Program-made: the position numbers and the translations under genes
Assembly: GCF_000237925.1 (NCBI RefSeq)
Contig: NW_017385994.1
Span: 248,001 to 312,000 of the forward strand
Reading direction: 5' to 3'
DNA: 64,000 nt
DNA from: Schistosoma mansoni
Lineage: Eukaryota; Platyhelminthes; Trematoda; Strigeidida; Schistosomatidae
The notes under the pieces: generated by a model
Told to the model about the DNA's origin: nothing
Seen by the model: only the letters and a program-made list of their open reading frames with translations
The model's database searches: none
Shown: positions 10,823-22,169 of the stretch, piece after piece
How positions within the stretch are numbered: the first letter of the stretch is position 1
How the letters are laid out: every line of letters begins with the position of its first letter

Positions 10823-10960
10823 GTACCTAGTAACCAAATCATATGAATGTGAAATGAATTATTGATGGTTTCATGACTCCTCCTTAAAATGGAAACAAGA
10901 AATTCAAACAAAATTTAAATCAAATTGTGGGTGGCCCTGAAAAGGGCCTTTACTCGGTCT

Positions 10961-13213
10961 CTACACAGCTCCTTCGGTCCTGATCGATGACTCCACTATG
11001 AGTCCGTGACAGCGCCGCACATGGGACAGTTGAACCCAGGTGATACTTCTGTTGGGTCGTAGGCACAGAACGAATGAAACATAGCGTTGCATGGACAACG
11101 CGAACTCTTCTGAGTTCATAGATATTACTTCCATCTCGTCATCATTTAAGGTAGCATCCAAATCTACGTTCTGTTGACGGTTGGTGCCTGTGGTATTTCG
11201 GACGACGGGCATTGTGATGGTAGTAGGTATTCCATCGTTAAGCAACTGATGAGAATAGTTAAGGACAGCGGTAAGCTGTTCAGCGGACATACGCCGACAT
11301 AAGTTGTGAATCGATGTTAGGACGCTTGTCTGCCCGACTTGTACCTGTAACTCATTGTCAATCGTTACTGCGGTTACGAAGCTGTTGGAATGCAGCCATC
11401 TGTCACCAATGCTTTCTCTGTGAACTTCGACATTATCGTGCGAACAATATGCCAAGATGTGACGACATACGACTCTGTGTTCTACATAAAAGAAACAGGA
11501 ACAACTAATAGGATTTTTGGAGACTGTGTAAGTTCCTGTAGTATCAACGGCCGTGAAAAACTCCCCCGACAATACGTAGTCAGTAACAGGAATGCGCATG
11601 TGCCGCTTAAGCAGTTTACATGCAGCAGGTGTAAGTGTTTCCTGAAGACGACGTAGTTGAGGCTCGCGACCCAGCACAGCCCTGCTACGGCATTCAGTGG
11701 AGTACTTTTGAACTCTAGCTTCTATCCAATATCCAGTGCGAAGCAGAACACTAAATATCGATCTGAACACGGATGTTTTTCTGTTCAGCTTATGCAACTT
11801 CAAAATTCGATGGGTCGTCTCAACGAAATTTGTATTGCTTTGATCTAGAAGCATTGCAGCTGGTCTAAAAGCGTTCGACCACTTGTGCTTTTTGGACAAT
11901 AACTGATCTCTCAAATATTGATAGAAATTCCCGTCTGCTGCTTCGATAAATGACACATACCGTTGGAAGCTACAATACATTGTAAAGCATATTTCGATTT
12001 ACCTTTCCACATTTCTTGTTAGCATAAGACGGTAGAACATTTGAAGAAGATCAGATCGTAGCCTCTACGAATACGATGAATGGGTTATTTGTAAAGAAAG
12101 GAAAGCTTACCCTCTTGATGACATTTCGAAGAAGGTGCACGCGGCACAAAAGGTGGTGTGAATTGGGATACACCTGCGTTATGGCAGCAGCTATAGCAGG
12201 TGAATCGTCGGTAACAATACCGATAACCTCTCTATTGTTACTCATTTGGCGGAAGAACGAGAGGAAACTGGACAGCAAAGTCGATGTTTCGCGACTTACA
12301 AATGCAATACAAACAGGTATTGCCATGAAATTCATGTCCAAAGCCACCACGTGATAAAGAAACATGTTTTCATTATTGGTTTTGTATGTCCCATCAAAAC
12401 CAACAACATCTAAAAACCTGTTACACAGATTGATCTGGTCTGCTGTAGCGAAGAAGAAGTACAACAGACTATGATCTGCATCCAATTGATAATCACAAAG
12501 GCCACCAAGTGACGTGATGTGATTTTTCAACTTACCGTAATCACCTACAGTTAATAGTATAAATATGCACATTGCTTACCAGGAAGGTTGGCCTGTGAGA
12601 ACACTTTGTAACGCATATTGAAAACATCTTGAGCTGTAAGACGTTTCCCATATGATTGGTAAGCGTAGTGTATCACATTGAATGCTGATGTTCCAGATAT
12701 CAGCAGTGGCTTCACTGATTCAAATTCCGCTCCCGTTAATCGGCGCATCCATGTGTTACAGTCGTACCTCAGGGAATTGCACTCGTGATTGTGATGCACA
12801 TTCCCACGAACAACAGTCCAATAACCTTCAAGAAACTTACAAAAGATGAAGGCCGGACATTGTGTCCATTGAAGTCCTCAATGAACAATATAATAACACT
12901 AATCAATTTACCTCCTTCGTCTAATCGGCTGCGAAGAAACGCTTGGTGTTTTATAGCTCTTTCTCCAACATACAAATTTAATATACGGCCTCCGATCTCC
13001 ATGGAAATTAGAATCTCTCACCGCATAATGGCAGTACGTTGCTATTTCATAAGTTCTAATGGCGCTCTTTAACGCTTCCAGTGATGGAAACGCTACCAGA
13101 TACAATGTATTCAAAAATACATTTTCAGTTTCTGTGACTACGTGAGGGACAACAGAGCCTCTAATTTGCACGTTACTGACGTCCATATTGTGAAGAAAAT
13201 TATCTATATCCAT
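10961..13213 (-). CDS. Mutator-like (MULE) transposase gene, five exons
   Basis: Exons on the minus strand: 12912-13213, 12580-12876, 12111-12544, 12003-12064 and 10961-11969. The introns are only 35, 35, 46 and 33 bases, each GT...AG. Order of domains: a FAR1/FLYWCH-like zinc-binding N terminus (KFVCWR, then QCPAFIFC and HHNHEC); the MULE DDE nuclease with D in [10 protein letters not shown] in GIVTDDSPA followed by CRVHLLRNV, and E in [13 protein letters not shown]; and a SWIM zinc finger [17 protein letters not shown]. Exons 2 to 5 join in phase. Exon 1 from its ATG ends one base out of phase with exon 2, although a neighbouring frame of exon 1 fits, so a one-base shift or a missed splice is likely. 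I saw no clear terminal inverted repeats. It may be a transposon resembling the Curupira MULEs known in schistosomes, or a domesticated gene. Confidence 0.82.
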
Positions 13214-13387
13214 AAGTACAGAGCTTTTATACGAATTTCAAGAATTACATAACCAATTACAACGCATTTACAACTAGGAATTTCATTGGACGAAAGGGAT
13301 TGAAAAAAATTGGAAAATGGGATGAAAATTTTTTGATTAAGGGGGACAAAAAAAAATTATTAAAAAAAAATTGAAGTGATCCTAATG

Positions 13388-13560
13388 TTATTCGAACTTC
13401 CGTATAGCCAAGGCTTCAATAAACCATAGTATATGTCCTTGAAGGCTTTTGTACAACACTACAAACGCTGAGTTGATGTCAACCTTAAGACCAGTTTCAA
13501 TCAAATGTTTCGCAATGGTGAAAGATGTTTGTCTATCCTGAGTGACATCTGACTTATTGT
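13388..13560 (-). mobile_element. Penelope-like element fragment
   Basis: Minus-strand translation gives FTIAKHLIETGLKVDINSAF and then VVLYKSLQGHILWFIEALAI. This is the end of a PLE GIY-YIG domain, alignable with ILAHLVDTGHQVELNKAFKV in the PLEs at 45782 and 54981. Only about 170 bases remain, next to the start of the MULE gene. Confidence 0.7.
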
Positions 13561-14047
13561 ATATTTCTGTTAAATATCAACATATTATTAACTTATTTTA
13601 TGGATTTATGTTTAGGTTACCCATTAAATTGTAAGATACCATTCCTTAATTATCTCTGATGAATATAATTTATATATGCGATAACATCAGAATAATGTTT
13701 TTATTTAAAAAGTAGAATGTATAAACTAAATTAACATTTCTCAGAAAATCATAATGCATGCCTATTACAGTAATAGCCTTTTTGACCGACATATTACTTT
13801 CAGCATGCATCAGTTAGATATTCACTAATAATGATGAAGAATAGTATATTTATAACGGAAACAGAATTCCAAACTGTTCCTTCTTTAGTTTAAACATCCA
13901 AATATCTTGTACTAGGTGTCTAATTGATTAGCTACATATTTGTAACCGTATTTAAAACTCTGGGTTCAATAAACATGAAAGATCGTTATATGTAGAATAA
14001 ATTTATGAAGCCATAATTTAGTAATATTTCTGTCTACCCATTTTCAG

Positions 14048-14359
14048 ACCAAGTCGTATGCAGAAACCCGTAAGTCATTAGAGTCTCAGATAAAGCGTGT
14101 TACAGCATTAGAACAGTGTTTGGGAGCCCCTTTTCTTTGGAAAATCGATTCATACAGTGAAAAATTAAACAATGCTAAATCTGGTAAACAGACTGCTTTA
14201 TTCAGTTCTCCATTTTATACTCATCGATATGGATATCGAATGGCTTTGTCTGTTTCATTATATGGAAATGGAGATGCACGAGGAAAGTATATGTCAGTAT
14301 ACGCTTGTCTTTTTCGTGGAGATCATGATTCGTTATTACAGTGGCCATTCTCGCATCAG
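14048..14359 (+). CDS. TRAF-family gene, coiled coil and first half of MATH domain
   Basis: The acceptor ...CATTTTCAG ends at 14047 and the donor GTAAATAA starts at 14360; the exon is 104 codons, phase 0 on both sides. It starts with a heptad-like coiled coil (TKSYAETRKSLESQIKRVTA, then LEQCLG) and continues into the MATH/TRAF-C fold: PFLWKIDSYSEKL, FYTHRYGYRMALSVSLYGNG, YMSVYACLFRGDHDSLLQWP. In TNF-receptor associated factors this domain trimerises through the coil and binds receptor tails on the cytoplasmic side. The RING and zinc-finger exons expected upstream were not found in the window and may lie to the left. The next exon is 17656-17901. Confidence 0.93.
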
Positions 14360-14547
14360 GTAAATAAATGAAAATGTCTTTTGTAATGTTAGAAATGCAT
14401 GAAGTTATTGTTCAAAACGAATATCAGTCAGGGAATAACCAGACAAAATCTTATTATACTATTCATTTGCATATTTCGATTGATGTTTTGATGTATAGTT
14501 GACGTATATTTATGAAAATTATAGTTTAGAAATAAATAATTTCTAAT

Positions 14548-14757
14548 TCATAGTTGAAAGCGTGAGTCAACTGAAGCTAGACCACCAGGGAAAACCTAGG
14601 AGCACTTGATGGCCATTTCGCTCTATTGTGGGACTCCTCAGCAGTGCGCATCCACGACCTCGCCTCGCGAGCGGGATTCGAACCAAGGACCCACCAGCCC
14701 CGCGCCAGGGCGCTTAACTGATAGACCCTTGAGCCAGCATCCGATGGTGTAAAAAAC
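14548..14757 (-). mobile_element. SINE family B in TRAF intron
   Basis: The reverse-orientation copy starts with CATAGTTGAAAGCGTGAGTC and GAAGCTAGACCACC, then the complement of the ribozyme module (TTTCGCTC...GGGACTCCTCAGCAGTGCGC) and a tRNA-like head with the B box GCGGGATTCGAACC. The far terminal repeat is absent, so the copy is truncated at the tRNA side. Confidence 0.75.
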
Positions 14758-14759
14758 CA

Positions 14760-15890
14760 TTTTCTAATTCACTAAGTTTAAATAAATATCTGATACTTAC
14801 CATAAACTTAGACCATTTGATTTTCCCATTGGGAATGTTTCATGAGTTGATCTAACGGTTAGTTAAACTAACTTGAATTCAGTCTTACCACATATTGACC
14901 CCCCAAATGTTATATTAAACTGACCTGAATGAAAAATGATTTAAGAGGAAAATAACACCTTTGATAGTTTAATTATTAGGATATATATTAACCATTAAAA
15001 AATGTAAGCCAACAAGATTTAATAAAGATAGATGTGATTACATATCCGGGATAAGAAATGTAAGGAGTACCAGAAGTAAAATAGAATCGAAGTCCAAAAG
15101 ACACTAGCAAAATCAAGGTAGAGAGAAACATTTGTATTGATACCTGTTCAAATGTAAATAATAGGTGAAAATTAACATCTCATACTTCAGAAAACAGTGT
15201 ATTTATGAAAGTGTACGTAAAATAAATGTTTGTATTTCAGTTGTAGATTATTCAGCATCAAGTTTCCTGAACAATGGTAGTGTCTGTATAAATATATTCA
15301 GTTCTTGGATTTGTGGGGTTTATGTAGTTAACGAAGTAACTGGTGACTTTTTATGGACCAAATATGGTTAGTTAGTTTTTTGGACAACAGTACATGAAAA
15401 ATATAGAAAATTCATAAACATATTTGGTAAAAGTATACAATGAGGACGAGCTTAAGAGATTCTTAAAATGGCTGCGTGATTATGGAGTCACTTAAAGAAC
15501 TTTATTGACTTCCCAATGCTTATTATCAGTTTATCTTAATAATGTAGAACTGTTGCTACATTATCTAATTAATCTGGATGAGGATTTCCAGATCTTTCAC
15601 CTGTCTGCCAGTAGTTTATTTTGGAAACTTTATCATTGCTAAGGCAATCTTTATTAATCGATTCTCTGAAGAGTTTCGGAGATAAGGTTATAGGAGAAAT
15701 ATCGTTATCGCTATATGTCGATATGAAGAAGTCATGAGTAAACATCGTTATCTATTTTAGTGTTCCTACTTTATTAGTTCACTCGATATTCATTAGGCCA
15801 CTAAGAAAAATTATTTTTGAGAATTTATGAATACAGTAAACTGAGATGAAAACAGATTAATTCACGTAATATGTGTAATCTATGTATAAA
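14760..15890 (+). other. TRAF intron, nothing recognised
   Basis: Intron sequence between the two MATH-domain exons. Short open frames (for example 15165-15371) lack motifs or bounded splice sites and are treated as chance. Confidence 0.5.
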
Positions 15891-15894
15891 ATGT

Positions 15895-16197
15895 GCCCAA
15901 CTGGTAGTTTAGTGAACGAGAACACAAGTGGGGACAACCGAATGTATTTGAACACACAAATTACAGAGCATCTCAGTAGAATCCGAGAATCATACAGTAA
16001 ATACTTTATTTGCAAAATGTCAATCAATCGTCTCAGACTTCATTTTTTCTTCGCTTGCACAACAGTCATTCTCTGTTCTCGTTCTCTTTTCTCCAATCTT
16101 CTTAATCTTCTGCCGCCAGACATTTCACTTTCGGTTCATGATGCATACTACTTATATCTGTTGACATCAGTAGCACACACCACAGTACGTTTAATAT
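15895..16197 (+). repeat. Dispersed repeat, family D copy 2
   Basis: This is the best-preserved copy of the family also at 1930-2212. It starts at TAGTTTAGTGAACGAGAACA and ends in CAGTAGCACACACCACAG, with a C/T-rich middle (CTTCTTAATCTTCTGCCGCC). The open frame across it (15882-16238) is accidental. It lies inside the TRAF intron. Confidence 0.6.
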
Positions 16198-16239
16198 TGT
16201 TATTTTCACTCTATAATTCCATAGAGAATTTTTCATAAC

Positions 16240-17150
16240 AATCATGAACGTTATAATCACCATGCAGAGGAAATTCTATTTTAAATTTTGTGTAGCAAAA
16301 GATAAAAGTCGTACAGTTTTAAGTATCGCTTAAAAATGTCGAAAGTAATATTCTCGATTCTGATTGGCTGGTCCATAAAACATACTTTTAAGACAGCTTA
16401 TATCGAGTTATCACAAAGTGAAGTTATCTCTGTAGAATCCCGGAATACGTGAAGTCATACTGATCAGCTAGTTTTCGTGATTTACAAAGATTTTGATATA
16501 CAGTAAAAAACCATATTTACATCAATATAAGCATTTTCGTCACAAACCAATATTTGTAAACCAATAAATGAAAAAAAACAACAAAATAGCTGTCCTTTGC
16601 TTCCTGGTCTTCAAAGGGTGTCTAGCTAAGAGCAGATCACGATGGTAACTATGGCAATATATATTTTGATATCAAAGCAGTTTATAAATGATGTATAAGA
16701 ATTCGTAAGGACGAATTTTTAGGTTTATAGGCGCCATAGCTATTCGCATAATCAAACTCACTTTGCATATACAGAAACAATTTGACGTAACCCTGAATCT
16801 ATCCTGTTAATCTTTGATCTTTTTTACTAACTAAGGCGGTGTGACAGCTTCTCATCCACTTATTTTATTTTAACTTCTTTATTGTGCCCAATGTTTACGA
16901 TTATCACTTTATATTTATTCGTAATTTCATTGAATGAATTTGTATTATCAGTGTAGGATTGTGGAGATCGTCGGATTTGATTGAGATTATGAAGTGGTTT
17001 GTCAAGTATATATACAACCAGATTGTACGAAATATCTAGTACGAATACATCACACTTACCAAATCAAATCTGACTTCTCATCGTTCCGTTAAAATTTAGA
17101 AAAAGGGACTTATTACTTTGAATAATAATAATTATAGTTAAAGATAATAT
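16240..17150 (+). other. TRAF intron, nothing recognised
   Basis: AT-rich intron sequence without a repeat family or coding motif that I could identify on either strand. Confidence 0.45.
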
Positions 17151-17152
17151 AT

Positions 17153-17245
17153 GTTAACAGTTTAATCATTGAAATTTGTTGGCTTGACAAAAGAATAAGA
17201 ATACTAATGAAGTCTAAATGAAATACATCCTACTACATTATATAA
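17153..17245 (+). repeat. Fragment of an LTR-retrotransposon fossil
   Basis: TTGTTGGCTTGACAAAAGAA and TAAGAATACTA..GA..TCTAAATGAAAT recur at 21391-21480. There the sequence sits upstream of a gag-like remnant, so both pieces probably come from the LTR or leader of one old element family. Confidence 0.5.
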
Positions 17246-17319
17246 AGACAATATAATAAAAATACCTCATGAAATACAATATTTGAAAATACAGAATAGT
17301 TTTGAATTAATACATAAAA

Positions 17320-17545
17320 TTTTCATAGTTGAGATCACAAATCAACTGAAGATAGACCACCATGGAGAATCTGGAAGCACTAGACGACCGTTTCTTCCTA
17401 CTATGGGACTCCTCGGCAGTGCGCATCCACTATCCCGTCTCGCGAGATTCGAACCCAGGACCTATCATTTTCACGTGTGAGCGCTTAACTTCTAAACCAC
17501 TAAGCCGGCATCCAACGGTGTTAATGCCCAACATCAACACAAAAG
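17320..17545 (-). mobile_element. SINE family B in TRAF intron, second copy
   Basis: The reverse copy begins at TTCATAGTTGAGATCACAAA and holds the ribozyme complement (ACGACCGTTTCTTCCTACTA, GGACTCCTCGGCAGTGCGC), then the tRNA-like head with the B box GAGATTCGAACCC. It ends near CATCCAACGGTGTTAATGCC, shortly before the last TRAF exon. Confidence 0.7.
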
Positions 17546-17655
17546 TTAGTGTCAAACTACTTAAGTAGTAGGTTTGTAACATTTTAATGTAATGTATTCA
17601 ATAAGAGTGTTGCTTCTTAAAAACAAATATGGTTTTTTACTTTCTTAAATTTCAG

Positions 17656-17901
17656 TTAACATTTACACTTATTGATCAAAATCCTGAGATCAATGCACGG
17701 CAACCAATTGTTTATACAATTAATCCTAGTATAACTGGTGATTATAATCAATTTTTTGGTAGACCAACAAATGAAAGAAATTCATGTTTTGGAGCACCAC
17801 GTTTCATTAAATTAGAATTAATGGAAATGTCAACTTATATATTGAATGATGAAATTTATTTAAAAGTGACAATGAATATGGATCGAATAGTATCAGTTTA
17901 A
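17656..17901 (+). CDS. TRAF-family gene, terminal exon
   Basis: The acceptor AAATTTCAG ends at 17655; 81 codons and a TAA at 17899-17901 follow. The peptide completes the MATH domain: LTFTLIDQNPEINARQPIVY, NSCFGAPRFIKLELME and YILNDEIYLKVTMNMD. The phase matches the donor at 14359, so the two exons form one continuous TRAF-C domain of about 160 residues, the normal family length. It lies 3.3 kb from the preceding exon across a repeat-filled intron. Downstream AT-rich 3' UTR carries an ATTAAA at about 18046. Confidence 0.93.
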   Translation, partial: LTFTLIDQNPEINARQPIVYTINPSITGDYNQFFGRPTNERNSCFGAPRFIKLELMEMSTYILNDEIYLKVTMNMDRIVSV

Positions 17902-18063
17902 TTGAATGTTTTATCATTTAAACGTTTGTTTTAATTAGCTAACTCTGTTTTAATGATTCAATATTGTCATATTTTGTCATCATTCAATTTGGTCATTAAT
18001 TATCATAAATGTTTTATTATATTTTAAATTATTGGTTATCAGTAAATTAAAATGATTGTTCAA

Positions 18064-18187
18064 CTATTTTTAGACGTTTTAATACGAGTAATTGGGTGTA
18101 GAATGCAGTCTGCAGACGCATCCCGCCCCCAAATGCCCTAGTACGGCCGAGAGTGAGGAGAGTCCGCTCTCCCTCTCGAAATGCTGT
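18064..18187 (-). repeat. Copy of the GC-rich repeat at a PLE breakpoint
   Basis: On the minus strand AGCATTTCGAGAGGGAGAGC ... CACTCTCGGCCGTACTAGG matches 7045-7100. It directly follows the point where the PLE reverse transcriptase stops being recognisable, so the end of the open frame (to 18079) is repeat and not PLE protein. Confidence 0.55.
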
Positions 18188-19296
18188 AGTGGCTTTAATA
18201 TGCTGCTTAGATATTTAGATAAAGCATAAGTCGGTGTGTTGGTAAAGTCTACTATCGGTCTTAGAGGAATATTTAGTTTATGAATTTTCGGTAAACCATA
18301 AAATCGTGAAGTATTACATGATTTGGGATACAGAGCAAACCAAAGCAAAGCCTCAATGACTGGTTTTAGCTCTTTCAAAAGTTCACTTGTATCTGATTTG
18401 ACTTTATTTTTAATCGTTTGAGAATTTAAAGGATTGATCCTTTCATATGGTCCTGTTGCAAGATGTTCAAGAGCTTTATTAATGTAGTCTGTTTTATTCA
18501 TGACTACTGTTGTGTTGCCTTTGTCTGCTTTTGTGATTATGATTGTTTTGTCCTTTTTAAGCGAAAGCAGGGCTTTGTATTCTTCTTTTGAGATGTTTGG
18601 TGTGAGGCGTTTTTGTTTGGTCAAGATGTGGGACGTCTTTTGACGTAATAAATGCGATTCTTTTTCTGGTAATTGTGCGATTATTGGCTCTATAATTGGA
18701 GCAACTTCAAGAGTACTGAGTGGTTTTCTATGTAAATTGAAATTTAATCCTTTCTCCAGTAGGGTGACTTCATGATTCGTTAAGTTTCTGTCAGACAAAT
18801 TATGAACGATTCTTAGATTATTCGGATTAGATTTTATTGCTGACGTTTTCTTATCTTTCTTCCTTTCTTTGATCTTTTCGAATTTTTTAATTTGCCGGCG
18901 TTTTGATGAATCTAGATAATAGCGTTCTCTTTCAATAAACAGGTTAGAAATCGCGGTTTGTAAATCTGTAGGAATTAAAAGCTTCAGCAGATCATCTAGG
19001 TTTTTGATTCGTTCACGATATTTTTCAAATAAATATGTACATTTGTGAATACGTTCCCGTAAAAATATTCGAGATGAGCGTTGAGAAGTTTGGATAGATC
19101 TCCAGGAGCGTTCTGGAGGTTTTACAAAAAGAGATTTCGGAATAATGTTGTCTTGTAAACATCGTTTATTAAATATTCTGTGGTTGTACCAATTGCATTT
19201 ACACTTGGATAATTTGATCCGGTTATTAATGAGTTTGTAGGTATCATTACCAAGTTTTGATTTGATAATTTTGAATAAATTAAGCATTGGGTGGAT
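18188..19296 (-). mobile_element. Penelope-like element, N-terminal part
   Basis: The minus-strand frame encodes a basic, coiled N-terminal region (RERIKNLDDLLKLLIPTDLQ, KFEKIKERKKDKK) and then the start of the PLE reverse transcriptase: KTIIITKADKGNTTVVMNKT and FYGLPKIHKLNIPLRPIVDF, followed by ALSKYLSSILKPLQ. It is downstream of the hammerhead pseudo-LTR at 19297-19474 and belongs to the second unit of a tandem PLE. The 3' half is absent, replaced by the GC-rich repeat. The copy is partial. Confidence 0.85.
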
Positions 19297-19474
19297 TGTT
19301 ATAAATAAATAATATATTTGTATTATCCCAATGAGTAGAAAAATTAGATTTTCTGACGTTTCGTGACTCAGTGTAAGCCACTTCTTCAGAGAATAAATAA
19401 CCAAATTAACATTAATCCAAGTTTAAATAGTACAATGGAACAATCAAAGAATATTAGGTGATCAATCAAAAACA
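19297..19474 (-). mobile_element. PLE pseudo-LTR between tandem units
   Basis: This segment is the reverse complement of 20530-20705 with very few differences. It contains the PLE hammerhead at 19351-19400. Its position between the GIY-YIG end of one unit and the N-terminal start of the next is the usual PLE head-to-tail layout. The open frame of the downstream unit begins within this segment, across the ribozyme. Confidence 0.8.
19351..19400 (-). ncRNA. PLE hammerhead ribozyme
   Basis: Minus strand: CTCTGAAGAAG, a stem II TGGCTTACACTGAGTCA, then CGAAACGTCAG. The CTGAnGA and GAAA cores are intact, and helix III is minimal (ACGT) as described for PLE hammerheads. Confidence 0.75.
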
Positions 19475-19648
19475 GGTCTGAATAAATCAATGTCAAGTCA
19501 TTTCATTTCGGTTAAAGTGATTCATAAGGGATATGTATGTAATTTTGTGTGTATGTATGCATTGTTAATGACGAAAAATGTGTGACCTTTGTAATGACAA
19601 AGGATAGAGTTTAGTTTGTAATGTAATGGTGTGAAATTGTAAATAATA

Positions 19649-20520
19649 TTAGACTGGTTGACTAGGATAGATAGTCCAAGTGGGATGTATGGTAAGACCT
19701 TCTTTTCTATTGAGGGCAGTGGGATTAAGCATTATATGGAAAGCTTCAGCTACTCTTCTTTCTTTGTGATTGGAAAAACCTTTCTGTAGTATTTTGATGT
19801 TCTTGAAATCAATTTGATGATTATTGAAAATGGCATGAACCGCTAATGCCGATTTAATTTGAAGTCTATCTAGTTCTACAGGATTATTAGGAGGTTTCTT
19901 TGTGTACCTGATATGTTCTTTGGCGCGAGTCATGATTTCGCGAGATGACTCTCCAATATAGAAGGCATCACAGTCGACACAACCTAATTTGTAGACGCAG
20001 TTCTGTGTAGACATGAATGGTATCTTTTCTTTTAATCGAACTAAAGTATTTCGAAGAGTGTTCGTTGTTTTGTAATATACTTTAATTCTGTGTTGTTTTA
20101 AGATTCTTTGGAGTTCTTCAGTTGTGCCGTGACGGTATGGTAAAACTGCAGTACCAATCCATGGCATTTCATTCGAATTATTGTTATTATTACGTGCTGA
20201 ATTGTCGTGTTTTAATATGCTTCTGATAATCTTCATCGGAAAATTATTAAATTGTAAGATGCTAATTATATTCTTTTGTTCTTTTAGTTTGTCCTCTTCT
20301 GAAGTGATTTTATTGGCTCTTCTAAAAAGATTTAAGGCTAACGAAATTTTAGCACTGAAAGGATGTGCTGAATGGAAGTCGATGTAACGATTAGAGTGTG
20401 TAGGCTTTCGGTAGATGGATACATTTAGAACTCCATTTATATTTCTTTTCACTAAACAATCTAAGAACGGAAGTTCACCATGTTCATTTTCATTCTCATT
20501 CTCATTCGTGAATTTGATAT
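19649..20520 (-). mobile_element. Penelope-like element, C-terminal RT and GIY-YIG endonuclease
   Basis: The minus-strand frame enters at the end of the RT (HGELPFLDCLVKRNINGVLN, SIYRKPTHSNRYIDFHSAHP) and runs to the nuclease: NCVYKLGCVDCDAFYIGESS, REIMTRAKEH, then ALAVHAIFNNHQIDFKN. It ends at 19649 with a basic tail. The frame is long and clean in this part. The 5' side is truncated and directly abuts an inverted pseudo-LTR at 20530. This is the 5'-truncated upstream unit of a tandem insertion. Confidence 0.88.
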
Positions 20521-20529
20521 GAGATATGT

Positions 20530-20705
20530 TTTTGATTGATCACCTAATATTCTTTGATTGTTCCATTGTACTATTTAAACTTGGATTAATGTTAATTTGG
20601 TTATTTATTCTCTGAAGAAGTGGCTTACACTGAGTCACGAAACGTCAGAAAATCTAATTTTTCTACTCATTGGGATAATACAAATATATTATTTATTTAT
20701 AACAA
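20530..20705 (+). mobile_element. Inverted PLE pseudo-LTR with hammerhead
   Basis: It carries the plus-oriented hammerhead at about 20608-20652 (CTGAAGAAG ... CGAAACGTCAG) and mirrors 19297-19474. Inverted pseudo-LTR copies at the 5' boundary are a known feature of PLE insertions. The left boundary is at TTGATTGATCACC and the right one at ATTTATTTATAACAA. Confidence 0.8.
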
Positions 20706-21009
20706 TATTTATGTGTTTAAATAAATAAATAAAATCCCGCTCTTCTACGGCGTTGTTTTGAGACGGGACGAGCATAGTTTGCACCTGTTAAGGTAGTTTA
20801 GACAAGAATAGTTGTCGAAATAGGCCATTATGATAAGTTCTTTGACCATTTACTTCTCTCATTCGTAACAACATGTTTGCGCTAAACCGTGTTGTAGATC
20901 AATATTATTAAGTATTTGATCTAACCTTTGTCGACCGGTTAGGTCTCTGCGTTTCAGAATAGATCGTTTTGGAATTTCGTAGGGTTCCGAAATATGACTA
21001 GTAAACATA

Positions 21010-21480
21010 CTAGGTGTGATGTACCTGTTGTATCCGCGGTAGTGCCTTTACTACTACGAGGAATTGTGCACGTGTGTCGTTCAGATCGTGCTCGTAGAAG
21101 TTGACCTCTGCGTAGCACAACCAGGCTTCAATGTTGTCCGGCCCAAAGGGGATTAACTGAAATGAAGGTGGTGTCATTGTCTTGAACTTAAGTACTTTAG
21201 GTATCTGTTCCGTCATAGCGAATATGAAGTACAGGAATGAATGAGGAAACAAAATACCACAAAATATAAAAAATTAAAATAAAGCAATGATGTATAAAGT
21301 TCCAAAAAGGAAAAGACTCACAGTCTACAAGTTGGTGTACCGGATCACGTCGGGCTCTCCAATGAAGATGCAACAGATTTTTGTAGTTTGACAACACTTT
21401 AATCGTTGAAATATGTTGGCTTGACAAAAGAATAAGAATACTAGGGAAATCTAAATGAAATGCACTCTACTTGTAACTTG
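21010..21480 (-). mobile_element. LTR-retrotransposon fossil (gag start)
   Basis: The minus-strand peptide FKTMTPPSFQLIPFGPDNIE then AWLCYAEVNFYEHDL is a Gypsy-type gag N terminus (21010-21252). The flank at 21320-21360 resembles a leader next to an LTR, and 21391-21480 recurs at 17153-17245. The element is a short, old, broken remnant; no pol part is seen. Confidence 0.6.
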
Positions 21481-22169
21481 TACAGTGAAATAATGTAAAC
21501 TTTTCACAAACCCACCTGAATAGATTATACAGTTAATTGACATAATGATCTGTTCAAACAAACAAAGAAACAAATGACTTGTTTAAATATATAGATGGCA
21601 GGAACAGGTAGCCCAGATATTCAAACAGGTCGCCCGAGTTGTTTCCAACTATATTTAATGAAAGAGAAAATATGAAAGTCAAGATGTTTAGTTTAAATAA
21701 ACTCAAGTAAATAACATGTAATCGTCAATTTAGCGTTAAGTTAAACTCGTTGCAGTACTGTTTTCTCTGCTCCTTATCCTGCATACCAACTAGAGAGAGG
21801 ATAAGAGTTAGGGATTTACATGAGTATTGCATATGAATTCGTGTATCTTCATCAAGTTGAGCACTAGTTGTTGTATAGTTATATTTTTGCGGATTTTGCA
21901 ACTTTTACAGAGTGGAAGTTAGTCATAATATCATTGGAAATTCAATTCTTTCTTCTTTAAAATGATTCTCCAGATCTGTAGATCTCGCATTATATAAAAT
22001 GTCTTATAATCAAATCAGTCAAATTTACAGTTTGCTATAAAAGTGAACTTTTTCAAATAGTTTAACGTGGCGAACTAAAGAAGCTGAATCACATGTGATC
22101 GAATATTATCAGATACTAAATTGCTGCATAACTGACGGATAAATAGGTTGCTGTGGACAGTAAATTTAT
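21481..22169. other. Nothing recognised
   Basis: AT-rich sequence between an LTR fossil and dispersed repeat D. No frame, splice-bounded exon or repeat family could be supported. Confidence 0.4.

Noticed and set aside
15882-16238. Plus-strand frame of 118 codons
   Set aside because: Falls exactly on dispersed repeat family D; other copies of the repeat are not open.
18079-18187. C-terminal end of the long PLE frame as protein
   Set aside because: The last 30 or so codons are read through the GC-rich repeat and are not part of the RT.
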